The notes below the pieces were generated by a model that did no database searches, was not told the origin of the DNA, and was given only the letters and a program-made list of their open reading frames with translations. The translations under genes and the position numbers were made by a program. Below are positions 46,720 to 56,325 of a stretch of DNA of 63,320 nucleotides, one piece after another. The stretch comes from Sulfitobacter undariae. GTDB taxonomy: Bacteria > Pseudomonadota > Alphaproteobacteria > Rhodobacterales > Rhodobacteraceae. How positions within the stretch are numbered: position 1 is the stretch's first letter; every line of letters starts with the position of its first letter. The stretch lies in the NCBI RefSeq assembly GCF_014196805.1, contig NZ_JACIEI010000020.1, positions 1-63,320 of the forward strand, written 5' to 3'.

Positions 46720-48230
46720 GGTGCCACCGTTTTGTTAGAGAGTGGCAGCGACAAACGGAAGGTCGTCTGGTCGGTGTCATCCAGCAGTAGGATGTTTCCA
46801 TCCATTTCCTCAACCAGTCTTTGACAAAGTGCGAGACCCAACCCTGTGCCATCCGGCTTACCTGTCACAAAGGGGTCAAAGATGCGGGGTTTGATGTGTT
46901 CGGGTACACCAGTCCCATTGTCGCGCACATCCAGAATGACAGATTGTTCCTCTAAATGCGTGTGAATCGTTACTTGTGCCGCATCCGAGGCGTCAAGCGC
47001 GTTGCGTACCAGATTAAACACAACCTGCTCCAATTCTACGGGATCAGCGTCAATAAAAAGAGGATCATCGTGCAGAGACAGGATGATAGTTGCGCCTTTG
47101 GATGCCGCTTCCTGTGCCAGTAGGTTTTGAACGTTGTGGGCTGCGTCATGTACGGCACATCGCGCTGATGGCGCTCGGTTCGGTTTGCTCCATCGTCTGA
47201 GCCGATCCAGAATATTCGCTGCCCGCTGTGCCTGTGATACTGTATCCTCAAAAACCTTGCCGAGACGTTCAACATCGCCGCGCCGCGCCAAATGACGGCC
47301 CGCCTGTGCTTGACTCAGGATGGCGGTCAGCGGTTGCGCCAGTTCATGCGCCATCCCGCTGGCCATCTCGCCCATTGCATTTACGCGGGATGCATGGGCC
47401 AGCCGCGTTTCTTGCGCGCTCAGCTTGGCGCGGCTTTCGGCATCTTTGGTGCGTGCCCGTTGTTTGGAGGCCAAGGCCAATAGTAAAATGAGTGTCGTGA
47501 TCAGCGCAAAAACAGCCAGAACGCGTCCCATTGGTAAAACATCGGCAAGCCCGATGCGCAGAGATGTTTCAAAGATCAAAGGTTGCGACACACTGCCAAG
47601 AGGTTTGGAAAAACCTGTTTCACCCGGTGAAAATTGTCCTACCAACACCGTTTGAGCATCTGGCGTCAAAAGGCGCAACGCAACGGACGGCTGTTGCCAG
47701 AAGACATCATCCGTCGCGATCAATGCGCGGGCGTCGATGACAAGTGCTAAGCCATGTTGCGCAGCATCAGAATTGGGACTGCGTTTCACAAGCAGGTAAT
47801 GATCCAGCAGATCTGGCATCTGTTGTATTTGCAAAGCGCCAGTTGAATTGCGCGCCAAATCAACGACGCGTTCCCTTGCCGCAAGCGACAGGCCGGGCTG
47901 CGTTTCTATCATCGGTTGGGATTGATCATATGGAACCAGATTCACCGACGTAATACGGGGGTAAAAACGGGTGATCGTTGCGGCGACTTCTAGCAACAAA
48001 TCCTGACGCTCAATTCCACCTGCCACAAAAATGGCAGACAAGGACGTTAAATGCGCATCATGCTGATCCGCACGCTGTGACGCCAATCGATGCAACGTTG
48101 CACTTTTAGCTGTCAGTTCGCGAACCAGATTTTGCTGCTCAAAAAAAGCCACCCCGCTCAGCGCGAGTATGACGGTAAGCGTCCATAAAAATGCATATCG
48201 CCAGAGTTTGTTTGAGAATAAGGCAGCCAT
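46716..48230 (-). CDS. Membrane sensor histidine kinase (DctB-like architecture)
   Basis: About 504 aa from ATG 48230; a TTG at 48257 is an alternative. A membrane helix at about 10-28, a periplasmic sensing domain of about 200 residues, a second helix near 230-250, then HisKA (MGEMASGMAHELAQPLTAIL) and HATPase (NLVRNALDA, DNGTGVPEHI, GTGLGLALCQ). It pairs with the FixJ-type regulator by a four-base overlap. The signal is unknown; the HbpS-like neighbour suggests haem or oxidative state. Confidence 0.9.
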   Translation of the reverse strand: MAALFSNKLWRYAFLWTLTVILALSGVAFFEQQNLVRELTAKSATLHRLASQRADQHDAHLTSLSAIFVAGGIERQDLLLEVAATITRFYPRITSVNLVPYDQSQPMIETQPGLSLAARERVVDLARNSTGALQIQQMPDLLDHYLLVKRSPNSDAAQHGLALVIDARALIATDDVFWQQPSVALRLLTPDAQTVLVGQFSPGETGFSKPLGSVSQPLIFETSLRIGLADVLPMGRVLAVFALITTLILLLALASKQRARTKDAESRAKLSAQETRLAHASRVNAMGEMASGMAHELAQPLTAILSQAQAGRHLARRGDVERLGKVFEDTVSQAQRAANILDRLRRWSKPNRAPSARCAVHDAAHNVQNLLAQEAASKGATIILSLHDDPLFIDADPVELEQVVFNLVRNALDASDAAQVTIHTHLEEQSVILDVRDNGTGVPEHIKPRIFDPFVTGKPDGTGLGLALCQRLVEEMDGNILLLDDTDQTTFRLSLPLSNKTVAP

Positions 48231-48335
48231 TTGTTTACATTGCAGATGTAGGTGCAAATACCAATCCGTATTTCTACGGTTACAAGGCTATCTCACAACT
48301 TCAACGCAAGGGGAATTTAGTGCTCAAAAATGACG

Positions 48336-49391
48336 TCATTTGCACGTTTCCCGGCGCCAATATGCGGCACTGATCTGAGTGGTTTTATCAAGCCCCAGTT
48401 CTTTTTTGAAATGCCCGCGTAATGATTGGGCATTTGTAAATTCGCCGGCAAAGAAGGCATATCCTGTTTCACCCTTCAGCGTGAGCTGTCTGGCTAACTC
48501 AAGGATTTCGCCCTCAAACTCATGTGGTCGGAGGGCGTGGTAGGTCAGGCCACTTTGCGGTAAATAATCTGCGCACTTCACGGCGTCAGGCAGCGCCACG
48601 ATAACATGGCCCGTCGCGTCTTTTGGGAGTTGCGAGAGCAGTTGTGCCACGGCTGGTAAACCTGTTCCGTCCGCAGCGATGAAATAGGATTTGGCCACGG
48701 GCAAGTGGTCCTTGCCTGTAGGGCCCATCGCGCCAACAAGTTGTCCCGTGCAGGCGTTCTGCGCCCAGTGAGAAATCAGCCCATTGTCATGGTGGACAAT
48801 GTCGATATCAACTTCCTCCAAATCGGGCCGGATGTTTTTCAAGGTGACATAGCGTGCGTGCAGTGTGTCATCTCCAGTGGGCCAGACAGGCGCACCGTTT
48901 TCGCCCATTAAGGGCCAGAGGGGCGCACGCGACGTATCATTGGGCAGGATCAGGCGAAGATGAATCCCTCGCTCTTGCAGCTCTGCGATGTCTGGATAAT
49001 GCAACGTTACCCGCTGCATTCCCTCAAACAATAATTCGCTTTTTACCACGGTGAGAAGGCGGAAGTTTTCGGGTGTTGTGCCAACCTCTGCGCGCTCGTT
49101 TTTCCAACGGATGCTTTGCGCTGCTATGGCGTCAAATTCCCCGACATGGTGCACAATGCCTTCTTTTGAAAAACGCATGTCGCTTTCGCTGGGGGCTTCC
49201 AGCAGAATGCGCAGTGCGAGGTCTTTGGGTTGGATTTCGATCCTGTAGCCATCGTTTTCAAAGCTATGCGCACCATCTTCGGCAACATGAAACACCATGC
49301 CATGATCATCGCGCATATGGTCAATAAACGCGCCCAGCAAGGCTTGGGGTGATGTGAGGGAAATTGTCGTTTCAGCAGTGGCTTTTTGCAT
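48336..49391 (-). CDS. Siderophore-interacting protein with N-terminal DUF2218 domain
   Basis: 351 aa. Residues about 1-95 are a DUF2218-type domain; from about 105 the SIP flavoreductase: RLLTVVKSELLFEGMQRVTL, ILPNDTSRAPLWP, RYVTLKNIRPDLEEVDIDIVHH and DNGLISHWA, with LPVAKSYFIAADGTGLPAVAQ in the NAD(P)H half. It reduces ferric siderophore in the cytoplasm and releases iron. It follows the TonB receptor gene on the same strand. Confidence 0.9.
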   Translation of the reverse strand: MQKATAETTISLTSPQALLGAFIDHMRDDHGMVFHVAEDGAHSFENDGYRIEIQPKDLALRILLEAPSESDMRFSKEGIVHHVGEFDAIAAQSIRWKNERAEVGTTPENFRLLTVVKSELLFEGMQRVTLHYPDIAELQERGIHLRLILPNDTSRAPLWPLMGENGAPVWPTGDDTLHARYVTLKNIRPDLEEVDIDIVHHDNGLISHWAQNACTGQLVGAMGPTGKDHLPVAKSYFIAADGTGLPAVAQLLSQLPKDATGHVIVALPDAVKCADYLPQSGLTYHALRPHEFEGEILELARQLTLKGETGYAFFAGEFTNAQSLRGHFKKELGLDKTTQISAAYWRRETCK

Positions 49392-49431
49392 AATGGACCT
49401 ATGGCTCAGCTGTTTGGGCAGGGAGAGGAAT

Positions 49432-49461
49432 AAGGGCAGCGCAGGGATATGCGCCGCCCTT
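49432..49461 (-). terminator. Terminator-like hairpin after the TonB receptor gene
   Basis: AAGGGCAGCGCA (49432-49443) pairs with TGCGCCGCCCTT (49450-49461) with one mismatch and a 6-base loop, just before the reductase gene. It may reduce read-through from the receptor into it. Confidence 0.6.
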
Positions 49462-49466
49462 TAAGG

Positions 49467-51551
49467 TTACCAACTGTGGGATAGTTTGGCCTGAATTTCA
49501 CGGCCCGGGCTGTAGAAATCAGCATAGAAACCGCCATAGGATGTATGCTTTTCATCAAACAGGTTGGTTACGCTAACCGCCAAAGTGGTTTGCTCGGACA
49601 AGTCATAGGAAACAGCGGCATCAACCACAACGAAACTACCCGTTTCGCCTGCAGTGTTGGAGTCGTCAAAGAAATAGCCACCGTTGTACCGAACACCAAC
49701 GCCTGCCGTCAGATCACCACGCCCAAGGTTCTCCCAGGTGCGGCTGGCCCAAATCGAAGCAAGCTGAGAGGATACGAGGGCAGGGGTGTTACCCACGTTG
49801 CCTGATGTCCCGTTCTCTACGATTTCGGCATCCAGATAGCTGTAGGAAGCGGTCAGGTCATAGGCACCGATCTCGGCCTTTGCTTCCAGATCGATACCGC
49901 GCACCCGTACTTCGCCAATGGCTTCGCTCAGGTTGGTAACTGGGTTGGTACGGGTGATGTTGGTTTTGGACAGGTCATAGACAGATGCCGCAAACATCGC
50001 GTTTCTGCCAGCAGGACGCCATTTTGCGCCGATCTCAAACTGCTCGCCTTCTTCGGGCTCCACACCAGTCCCCGCAGGTACAACTGACTGTGCAAAACTA
50101 CCATATATCGAAACATCAGGATTGATTTTATAGGTCAGGCCGAAACGACCCGTTGTTGCGCTGATATCGCTCTCTGAAACGGAGGCGGAGAGATTGTTTG
50201 TTTCAGTCACGTCAATCCAGTCATGGCGCAAGCCAAAGGATGCGATGACTTTGTCGCTCCAGTTCAGCTCTTGTTGCAGATAGATTGCTTTGCCATCTGT
50301 TTCTGTTTCCAGATTGGCGTACATCGGCACGGAATCAGGCGCACCGGTATATACTGGGTTGCTAATATCGACCGAGGGAGCGCCGCCAAAGTAGCGTTTA
50401 TCCGCGTCATTCGAGTGTGAGAACTCAAGGCCGACCAATGTTGTGCTGCCGACATTCCCAATGACAGCATCATAGCTGAGGTGCACATCGGCGATGAAGC
50501 TTTCAGTTGTACCTTCACTGGCAAAGAACGCACGGTTGACCGTATCGCCATCGGTGCCAGCTACATAGGCATAGCCGAATTTATTCTCATCGTCACTGTA
50601 GCGCAAGTTGCCCGAGAATTTCAGGCCGTTCCCATAGTCATGCTTGGCCATGAGCGAGATGTTGGTCCGGTCGGTGCTGCGGAAGTTATAGTCGGGTTCG
50701 CCGTAGAACACATCGGAACGATCATAATCGCCGCCTACGGGGAAGCCACCACTGCCGGGTACGTAGTCACGGTTCAGATGGTCAATGACCAGTGTCAGTT
50801 CTGTAGCATCGGAAGGGCGCCATGTAAGCCCGCCCATGGCAAAGACTTCGTCGTTTTTAGAGTAAGGATATTCCAGCTCTCCGTCGCGCACCAAGCCCGT
50901 AAAGCGGTAGGTCAAAGTGCCGTCTTTGTTAAGCTTGTCACCGAAGTCGACACCAACTTCTTTGGTATTGTTTGTGCCAATCTGTGTATAGGCTTCGCCA
51001 AACTTTTCATCACGGGGTGTTTTCGTGACATAGTTCACCGATCCACCCGGGTCGGAAATACCGAAGGTGGCAGAGTTCGCGCCTTTAAACACTTCGACCC
51101 GCTCAAACGCAAACGGCTCTTCACGTACACCGCCAAAGTTGGCACCCAATGTCAGGCCGTCGCGATACGTGTAAGCTTCAAATCCACGAAGGGTGAAATA
51201 GTCAAAGCGGTCATCGGCGCCGTAGCTATCGGTGGAGGCACCTGCGGTATAGTTAAGCACCTCTTCAACCGTATCTGCATTGCGTTGTTTGATTTCTTGG
51301 CTGGTCACAACCGAAACGCTTGCCGGAATGTCCAGCAGATCACCTGTTAACTTGCCGCCTGCGCTGATCCCCGTTGCCACAATCGTTTGGGCATCAGATG
51401 CGCCACCATCGGCTTGGAGGGTGATATCATCGAGCCTGTATGCAGCATCTTGCGCAATCGCAGCCGCAGGCATCATGGCAGTGCAGCAAAGCAAAAGTGA
51501 CTTGAGGGGGCCGCGCCCGATGCGCCGGGGTGTGAAAGCAGGAAGGGACAA
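49467..51551 (-). CDS. TonB-dependent siderophore receptor
   Basis: 694 aa. The start is probably TTG 51551, as AGGAG lies seven bases upstream. A signal peptide ends near AIAQDAAY. Plug domain with SVVTSQEIKQRNADTVEEVL, GASTDSYGADDRFDYFTLRG and VEVFKGANSATFG, then a 22-strand barrel and the terminal Trp (LSHSW). Outer-membrane uptake of a ferric siderophore. Downstream of the ABC ATPase by about 97 bases. Confidence 0.92.
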   Translation of the reverse strand: MSLPAFTPRRIGRGPLKSLLLCCTAMMPAAAIAQDAAYRLDDITLQADGGASDAQTIVATGISAGGKLTGDLLDIPASVSVVTSQEIKQRNADTVEEVLNYTAGASTDSYGADDRFDYFTLRGFEAYTYRDGLTLGANFGGVREEPFAFERVEVFKGANSATFGISDPGGSVNYVTKTPRDEKFGEAYTQIGTNNTKEVGVDFGDKLNKDGTLTYRFTGLVRDGELEYPYSKNDEVFAMGGLTWRPSDATELTLVIDHLNRDYVPGSGGFPVGGDYDRSDVFYGEPDYNFRSTDRTNISLMAKHDYGNGLKFSGNLRYSDDENKFGYAYVAGTDGDTVNRAFFASEGTTESFIADVHLSYDAVIGNVGSTTLVGLEFSHSNDADKRYFGGAPSVDISNPVYTGAPDSVPMYANLETETDGKAIYLQQELNWSDKVIASFGLRHDWIDVTETNNLSASVSESDISATTGRFGLTYKINPDVSIYGSFAQSVVPAGTGVEPEEGEQFEIGAKWRPAGRNAMFAASVYDLSKTNITRTNPVTNLSEAIGEVRVRGIDLEAKAEIGAYDLTASYSYLDAEIVENGTSGNVGNTPALVSSQLASIWASRTWENLGRGDLTAGVGVRYNGGYFFDDSNTAGETGSFVVVDAAVSYDLSEQTTLAVSVTNLFDEKHTSYGGFYADFYSPGREIQAKLSHSW

Positions 51552-51648
51552 GATGTTCTCCTAGTAGTTGAGTGAATCAGTAAGGATTCGAATATTCTGA
51601 CAGATTTGAAAGCGCCAGTAGAATCCGACTTAAATTGTAAGTTATTTG

Positions 51649-52470
51649 CTATGCCGCTGTATTTTCAGCACGAACCACTCTGTGACGGCCGATTGGCACC
51701 ATGGCAGGGGTGTGGGAAACAGGATCATTGACGATGCGGCAATCCAATCCGAATACGTCCCGTACCAAGGTTTCGTTGAGGATTTCGGCGGGGGGGCCCT
51801 TGGCGTATATTCCCTTGTTGGCGACAGCGATCAGGTGATCGGCATAGCGCGCAGCCAAGTTTAGATCGTGCAAAACCATAACGATGGTTGTGCTACGGCT
51901 GGTGTTCATGTCCACCAATAAATCCAGCACCTCTATCTGATGCGCAACATCCAGAAACGTTGTCGGCTCGTCCAATAGCAACAGCTCGGTTTCTTGCGCC
52001 AAGGCCATAGCAATCCACGCGCGTTGCCTTTGTCCGCCAGACAGGCTGTCCAGCTCACGCTCGGCCAGTTCGGTAATTCCAGTGGCCTTTAGGGCAATGG
52101 CAACAGCGCGTTCATCATCGTTACTCCAGCGGGAGAAAAGACCGTGGTGCGGGTGGCGTCCACGGCCAACCAGATCGGCCACAGTAATACCCTCAGGCGC
52201 AATTGGCGATTGCGGCAGCAGTCCCATGATTTGGGCAACCTCGCGAGAGGGCATCTGATGCACAGCTTTTCCATCCAACAGGACGGAACCAGATTTCACG
52301 GGCAGAATACGCGCCAATGTGCGCAGCAAGGTTGATTTACCTGAGGCATTGCCGCCTACAATTGCTGTTATCTTGCCAGCAGGCAGGCCCAGCGTCACAT
52401 CCTGCAGGATTACCTTTTTGTCGTATCCCGCAGAAAGCGTTTTGGCTTCAAGCGTCCTGTTCATGGTCAT
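51649..52470 (-). CDS. Iron-siderophore ABC transporter ATPase
   Basis: 273 aa, FecE/FepC type. Walker A GGNASGKSTLLRTL (Ala replaces the usual Gly), Q-loop, signature LDSLSGGQRQRAWIA, Walker B LLLLDEPTTFLD and switch His in MVLHDLN. Overlaps the permease stop by four bases. Confidence 0.93.
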   Translation of the reverse strand: MTMNRTLEAKTLSAGYDKKVILQDVTLGLPAGKITAIVGGNASGKSTLLRTLARILPVKSGSVLLDGKAVHQMPSREVAQIMGLLPQSPIAPEGITVADLVGRGRHPHHGLFSRWSNDDERAVAIALKATGITELAERELDSLSGGQRQRAWIAMALAQETELLLLDEPTTFLDVAHQIEVLDLLVDMNTSRSTTIVMVLHDLNLAARYADHLIAVANKGIYAKGPPAEILNETLVRDVFGLDCRIVNDPVSHTPAMVPIGRHRVVRAENTAA

Positions 52471-53513
52471 AACGTGCCCCCATTTCTATTGGTGCGCACA
52501 ATAAGATACAGCAAGAACGGCGCGCCGACCGCCCCTGTGACAACGCCTACGGGCAATCGCGTGGGCAACAAAAACTGGCCTGTGAAGTCCCCCGCCAGTA
52601 CAAGTACTGCGCCTACCAGTGCAGCGGCAGCCAAAATTCCGCGTGAGCCGCCCAGCAAACGCGCAGCAATAGGACCAGATAGGAACGCGACAAAAGCGAT
52701 AGGTCCAGCGGCAGATGTGGCAAATGCAACCAGCCCGACGGCTGCCAATGTGACACGCAACCGCGTGGCATCTGCGCGAACGCCAAGCGCACGTGCGGCG
52801 TCATCGCCCAATCGCAAGATGTCCAGATCCCGCGCACTTGTCAGCAGCAGCCCGCCAAACACCACCAGTGCGGCCAGTACAGGAATAACATTCGGCAGTT
52901 GCGCGCCGTTTACGCTTCCTGTCAGCCAGCGTAATGCTTCGGCGCGATCCCACGCAGGTGCTTCCAATAGGACGTAGGCAGTCACGCTATCCAGCATGGC
53001 GGATACACCGATCCCGATCAAGATAAGCCGTGCGCCAGCGGCCCCACGGCTGGAGGATAGCCCCCAGATGACGGTGGCAACCAATAGCCCAGACACGACA
53101 GCAACAACGGAAACAAGCCAGCCGTCGAAGGATAGGATTACAATCGCAAATACTGCGGCAGCGCCTGCGCTTGAACTGATGCCGATGATGTCTGGGCTGG
53201 CCAGAGGATTACGGAGCATCACTTGGAACGCGACACCGCCGAGGCCGAAACTGAGCCCTGCGAGGATCGACAAAAGCGCCCGCGGCAGTCGTAGGTCATT
53301 CACCACAAAAGAGGCGCCGGATGCTTCACTTCCAAACAAGGCAGCGATCACGTCTGGCGGTGCGATGCACCCCCGCCCGCAAGACAGGCTGAGGACGAAA
53401 AGCGCCAGCACCATCGCAGATAATAGGGCAACGACGATAAAGCTCCTCCGGTTGGCGTGTTGCCGGATATCGCCGCGCAGCTGTGTAGTTTGATCCGTTG
53501 CTTGCATGCTCAT
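52467..53513 (-). CDS. Iron-siderophore ABC permease (FecD-like)
   Basis: 348 aa, about nine membrane helices. FecCD family markers are LRLPRALLSILAGLSFGLGGVAFQVMLRNPLASPDIIGISSSAG and GPIAFVAFLSGPIAARLLGGSRG. A basic N-terminus precedes helix 1. Overlaps the previous permease stop by four bases. Confidence 0.92.
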   Translation of the reverse strand: MSMQATDQTTQLRGDIRQHANRRSFIVVALLSAMVLALFVLSLSCGRGCIAPPDVIAALFGSEASGASFVVNDLRLPRALLSILAGLSFGLGGVAFQVMLRNPLASPDIIGISSSAGAAAVFAIVILSFDGWLVSVVAVVSGLLVATVIWGLSSSRGAAGARLILIGIGVSAMLDSVTAYVLLEAPAWDRAEALRWLTGSVNGAQLPNVIPVLAALVVFGGLLLTSARDLDILRLGDDAARALGVRADATRLRVTLAAVGLVAFATSAAGPIAFVAFLSGPIAARLLGGSRGILAAAALVGAVLVLAGDFTGQFLLPTRLPVGVVTGAVGAPFLLYLIVRTNRNGGTL

Positions 53514-54511
53514 AACCCACGCATCCTTTGTCGGCGTACGGTCCAGATGAAAAAGGGTGCACCGACAAATGCCGTGACGATGCCCACATCCAGTTCATTT
53601 GGCCGCGCAATGATCCGGCCCAACACATCCGCCAGCCCCAGAAGGGTCGCACCGCCGAAGGCCGAGAGTGGCAAGAGTATTCTGTAATCAATACCCGCGA
53701 TCATGCGGCACATATGCGGCACAACCAGCCCGACAAATCCAATAGGCCCGCATAAGGCGGTAGCAGTCCCACAGAGGATAATGGCACCCGCCGCTGCCAT
53801 AGCGCGGCCTGTTGCTACATTTTGCCCTAAACCCGCAGCCAATTCTTCGCCCAATGCAAGTGCGTTGAGAACCCGTGCAGAGGCGAGGCTGAGCAACAGA
53901 CCTACGATGAAAAAGGGGAAGGCGGGCAGGATCGTGTCAAACCGCGCACCGCCAATGCCACCGACTTGCCATGACTGGATGCTGCCCGCGATGTCATTGC
54001 GTGGTAGCACAACTGCGATGATGAACGCAGATGCAGCAATGGAAGTTGCGGTTCCCGCTAACGTGAGTTTGAGGGGGGTAGCACCGCCTTGCCCTGTAGA
54101 CCCGATTGCATATACGAAAACAGCGGCAGAGCCTGCTCCCGCGACGCCCAACCACAAGAATGTTGTGGCACCGCTGATATCAAACCATGCAATACCAATT
54201 ACTACAAAAAGGGCGGCACCCGCGTTGACGCCCAGAATTCCGGGATCGGCAAGCGGATTACGCGTGATGCCCTGCATGACCGCACCCGCGATACCCAACG
54301 CCCCTCCTGCCAGAACAGCCAGCAGCGTTCTGGGCATACGGACCGCCACCGCGGCGGCCCCGATGCTGTCAATGCGCCCGTTGAGGCCCGCCCAAATCTC
54401 GTGCCACGGTACACTGCGCGTCCCAACAGCCAGCGAGAGGCCGACCGTGAAAAGCGTCAGTGCAACAAAGCCGAAAATGCGAAATGTCTTATGTTGGAAG
54501 ACCTTTTTCAT
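53510..54511 (-). CDS. Iron-siderophore ABC permease (FecC-like)
   Basis: 333 aa, FecCD family: VRMPRTLLAVLAGGALGIAG, GITRNPLADPGILGVNAGAA, GPIGFVGLVVPHMCRMIAG. Forms a heterodimer with the FecD-like protein. Its start overlaps the binding-protein stop by four bases. Confidence 0.92.
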   Translation of the reverse strand: MKKVFQHKTFRIFGFVALTLFTVGLSLAVGTRSVPWHEIWAGLNGRIDSIGAAAVAVRMPRTLLAVLAGGALGIAGAVMQGITRNPLADPGILGVNAGAALFVVIGIAWFDISGATTFLWLGVAGAGSAAVFVYAIGSTGQGGATPLKLTLAGTATSIAASAFIIAVVLPRNDIAGSIQSWQVGGIGGARFDTILPAFPFFIVGLLLSLASARVLNALALGEELAAGLGQNVATGRAMAAAGAIILCGTATALCGPIGFVGLVVPHMCRMIAGIDYRILLPLSAFGGATLLGLADVLGRIIARPNELDVGIVTAFVGAPFFIWTVRRQRMRGL

Positions 54512-55479
54512 TCTTTGCTGCGTGCCACCGCTGCTGACAGCCGGTTCAAGTAATCGTCCAACACGTAGTCAATCGAAAGAGGGGTTGGGTTGGCGGCCGT
54601 TCCCATTGGATCATTCGCCAGCAAAATGACCGATCCGCGCGCGATTGCAGGGAAGCGAGCAATCAACGGGTTTTTGGTCAATTCGTCCAACCGCGCTTGA
54701 TCCCCATAGGTCACAACAACATCAACGTCGTTGAACAGATCAATCCGCTCTGCACTGACGCGGCCCGAATACTTGCCTGCTTCGCTGGCCTCGTTGACCG
54801 CTTGCGGTGTGGTCATGCCCAGATCACCCAGAAATTTGACGCGTTGATCGGCTGCGGCGTAAAAGCCGATTGTGCTCAGGTCGCGTGGATCAAGGTGTGT
54901 GACAAACATGCCTGTTTTGCCTTTGATGTCAGGATGCTTTGCTACCGCTGTTGCAATGCGCTTTTCGATGTCACCGACCATCGCCTTGCCTTCAGCCGCC
55001 ATGCCAAGGCCCGCAGCGTTCTGGAGGATCATTTCACGCCATGTCGTTGTCCAAGCGGCTTCTGGATAGGCGATTACGGGCGCGATCCGGCTGAGCGTTT
55101 CATAATCGGATTTGGAGATACCTGAATAAGCCGCGAGTATTACGTCAGGATTAGTCGATGCGACGGCTTCAAAATCTATGCCATCGCCTTCATCAAACAA
55201 CACCGGAGCATCGGCACCAAGGGCATCTAGTTTTTCGGTCACCCAAGGCAGCATCCCGTCACCATCGTCATCGCCCCATGACGCCCGTGCAAAGCCGACA
55301 GGCACAATGCCCAAGGCGAGTGGAACTTCGTGGTTGGCCCATCCTACAGAGGCCACACGTATTGGGCGGGTTTCTACAGTAGTCTGGCCAAAAGCGTGCT
55401 CCACTGTGACAGGAAATTCCTGCGCGGCGCTTGCGGTTGCCCAGAAAACGAAGCCGATATTCATTAAGACACGTAGCAT
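54508..55479 (-). CDS. Iron-siderophore ABC periplasmic binding protein
   Basis: 323 aa from ATG 55479 (AGGA upstream). Signal peptide MLRVLMNIGFVFWATASAAQ. FepB/FecB-type: GQTTVETRPIRVASVGWANHE, ALGIVPVGFARASWGDDDGDG, NPDVILAAYSGISKSDYETL and IAPVIAYPEA. First gene of the uptake operon, which reads binding protein, permease, permease, ATPase, receptor, reductase. Confidence 0.92.
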   Translation of the reverse strand: MLRVLMNIGFVFWATASAAQEFPVTVEHAFGQTTVETRPIRVASVGWANHEVPLALGIVPVGFARASWGDDDGDGMLPWVTEKLDALGADAPVLFDEGDGIDFEAVASTNPDVILAAYSGISKSDYETLSRIAPVIAYPEAAWTTTWREMILQNAAGLGMAAEGKAMVGDIEKRIATAVAKHPDIKGKTGMFVTHLDPRDLSTIGFYAAADQRVKFLGDLGMTTPQAVNEASEAGKYSGRVSAERIDLFNDVDVVVTYGDQARLDELTKNPLIARFPAIARGSVILLANDPMGTAANPTPLSIDYVLDDYLNRLSAAVARSKE

Positions 55480-55814
55480 GAGGGGTCCTATTCTAGTTTG
55501 TTGTGCAGTCTCGTACGTTTTGAGTGGTCTCCAGTGGCGAAAGACCAATTCCTGCGTGTTGGATGGGCTGATGTGCAAAGCATCGGCTCAGGAGCATGCA
55601 TGCCCAGATAATGTGAGCTCTTGCGCCCATTGATTTGAACGGAACATGAGATTCCTTGCCGCGAAAGTTTTGATTTTTTTGGCTAAAGTGCATCGCACCT
55701 TTGGCTGGTTCAGGCATGGTAAGGTGAAAATCTACCTCAGCGTGCTTGATTCACTGCGTGGTACCAAAAGCGGGTAGAGGGTACAATCCCGAGTTAAACA
55801 CTCAGTTATATTAT
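55480..55814. other. Intergenic stretch upstream of the siderophore operon; no gene seen
   Basis: This holds the promoter side of the binding-protein gene on the minus strand. I see no convincing reading frame or a clear Irr-type box. A possible small RNA follows to the right. Confidence 0.5.
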
Positions 55815-55962
55815 TTATCTGTTCCGTGTCGGCACAGGGGACGATCCTGTAAAGTCGCGGCCTTTCACGGTGCAAAGGGTTTCTGTCGCCCATGTTCGGG
55901 CCTCACGCGAAGCGGTTTCTTATAATGCCCGCTCCTCATTGACGATGGCGGGCCCCTTTTTT
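55815..55962 (+). ncRNA. Candidate small RNA with Rho-independent terminator
   Basis: No gene covers this stretch, yet it ends in a strong terminator: GCCCGC (55927-55932) pairs with GCGGGC (55948-55953), then CCC and six T (55957-55962). Two further hairpins lie upstream (ACAGG 55834-55838 with CCTGT 55846-55850; GCCC 55888-55891 with GGGC 55898-55901). A -10-like TATATTATT at about 55807-55815 could start it. It is not recognised as 6S, SRP or tmRNA. Confidence 0.4.
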
Positions 55963-55971
55963 GAGGGAACG

Positions 55972-56142
55972 ATGAAACCAATTTCAGGGGCCAATCTGGG
56001 TGCTGAAACGGTGAGCCTTTGTTCTTCACACTCGTCGCGATGTTCACATCTTTACTTAGATGCAGAATGTGATGGAGTGACGGCCTACTCTAATTGCGGG
56101 GATATCTTAACCGATCGGGGTTGGCGCTTTGAAGCGTATTGA
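55972..56142 (+). CDS. Dubious 56-aa reading frame
   Basis: ATG 55972 has a strong GAGGGA just upstream, and the product is Cys-rich (four Cys). It opens MKPISGANLGAETVSLCSSH. It ends at 56142, right before the cobalamin riboswitch. No relatives are known to me and codon choice is unremarkable. It may be chance or the tail of a small-RNA-linked peptide. Confidence 0.2.
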   Translation: MKPISGANLGAETVSLCSSHSSRCSHLYLDAECDGVTAYSNCGDILTDRGWRFEAY

Positions 56143-56144
56143 AG

Positions 56145-56325
56145 AGGTATGCTTTAGTGGATTTCCGATTTCGGAACCAAAAGGGAATGCAGTGCCGGTC
56201 ACCTATTGTGTGCTGCGGGTGCCTCCGCAACTGTAGGCGAATATCTTTTGCCACTATGTCACTGGTTGCAACCCAAGGAAGGCGGCAATAGGCGTTTTTT
56301 CGTGAGCCATGAGACCTGCCATCAG
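56145..56325 (+). promoter_or_regulatory. Cobalamin (B12) riboswitch with no gene behind it
   Basis: Conserved elements are in the right order: an AGGT start (56145), GGGAA (56183-56187), GCTGCGGGTGCC (from about 56212), CCGCAACTGTA (56225-56235), GCCACT (56250-56255), AAGGCGG (56278-56284) and GAGCCATGAGACCTGCC (56304-56320). These match the B12 aptamer core. About 130 bases after it there is no start of a recognisable gene. The next sizeable element is an IS481-family insertion sequence. Confidence 0.88.

Noticed and set aside
55815..55962. Possibility that this is 6S, SRP or tmRNA
   Set aside because: None of the conserved core motifs of those RNAs (for example the SRP GGAAGGAAGCAGCC-type loop) is visible; it is kept only as an unnamed candidate.
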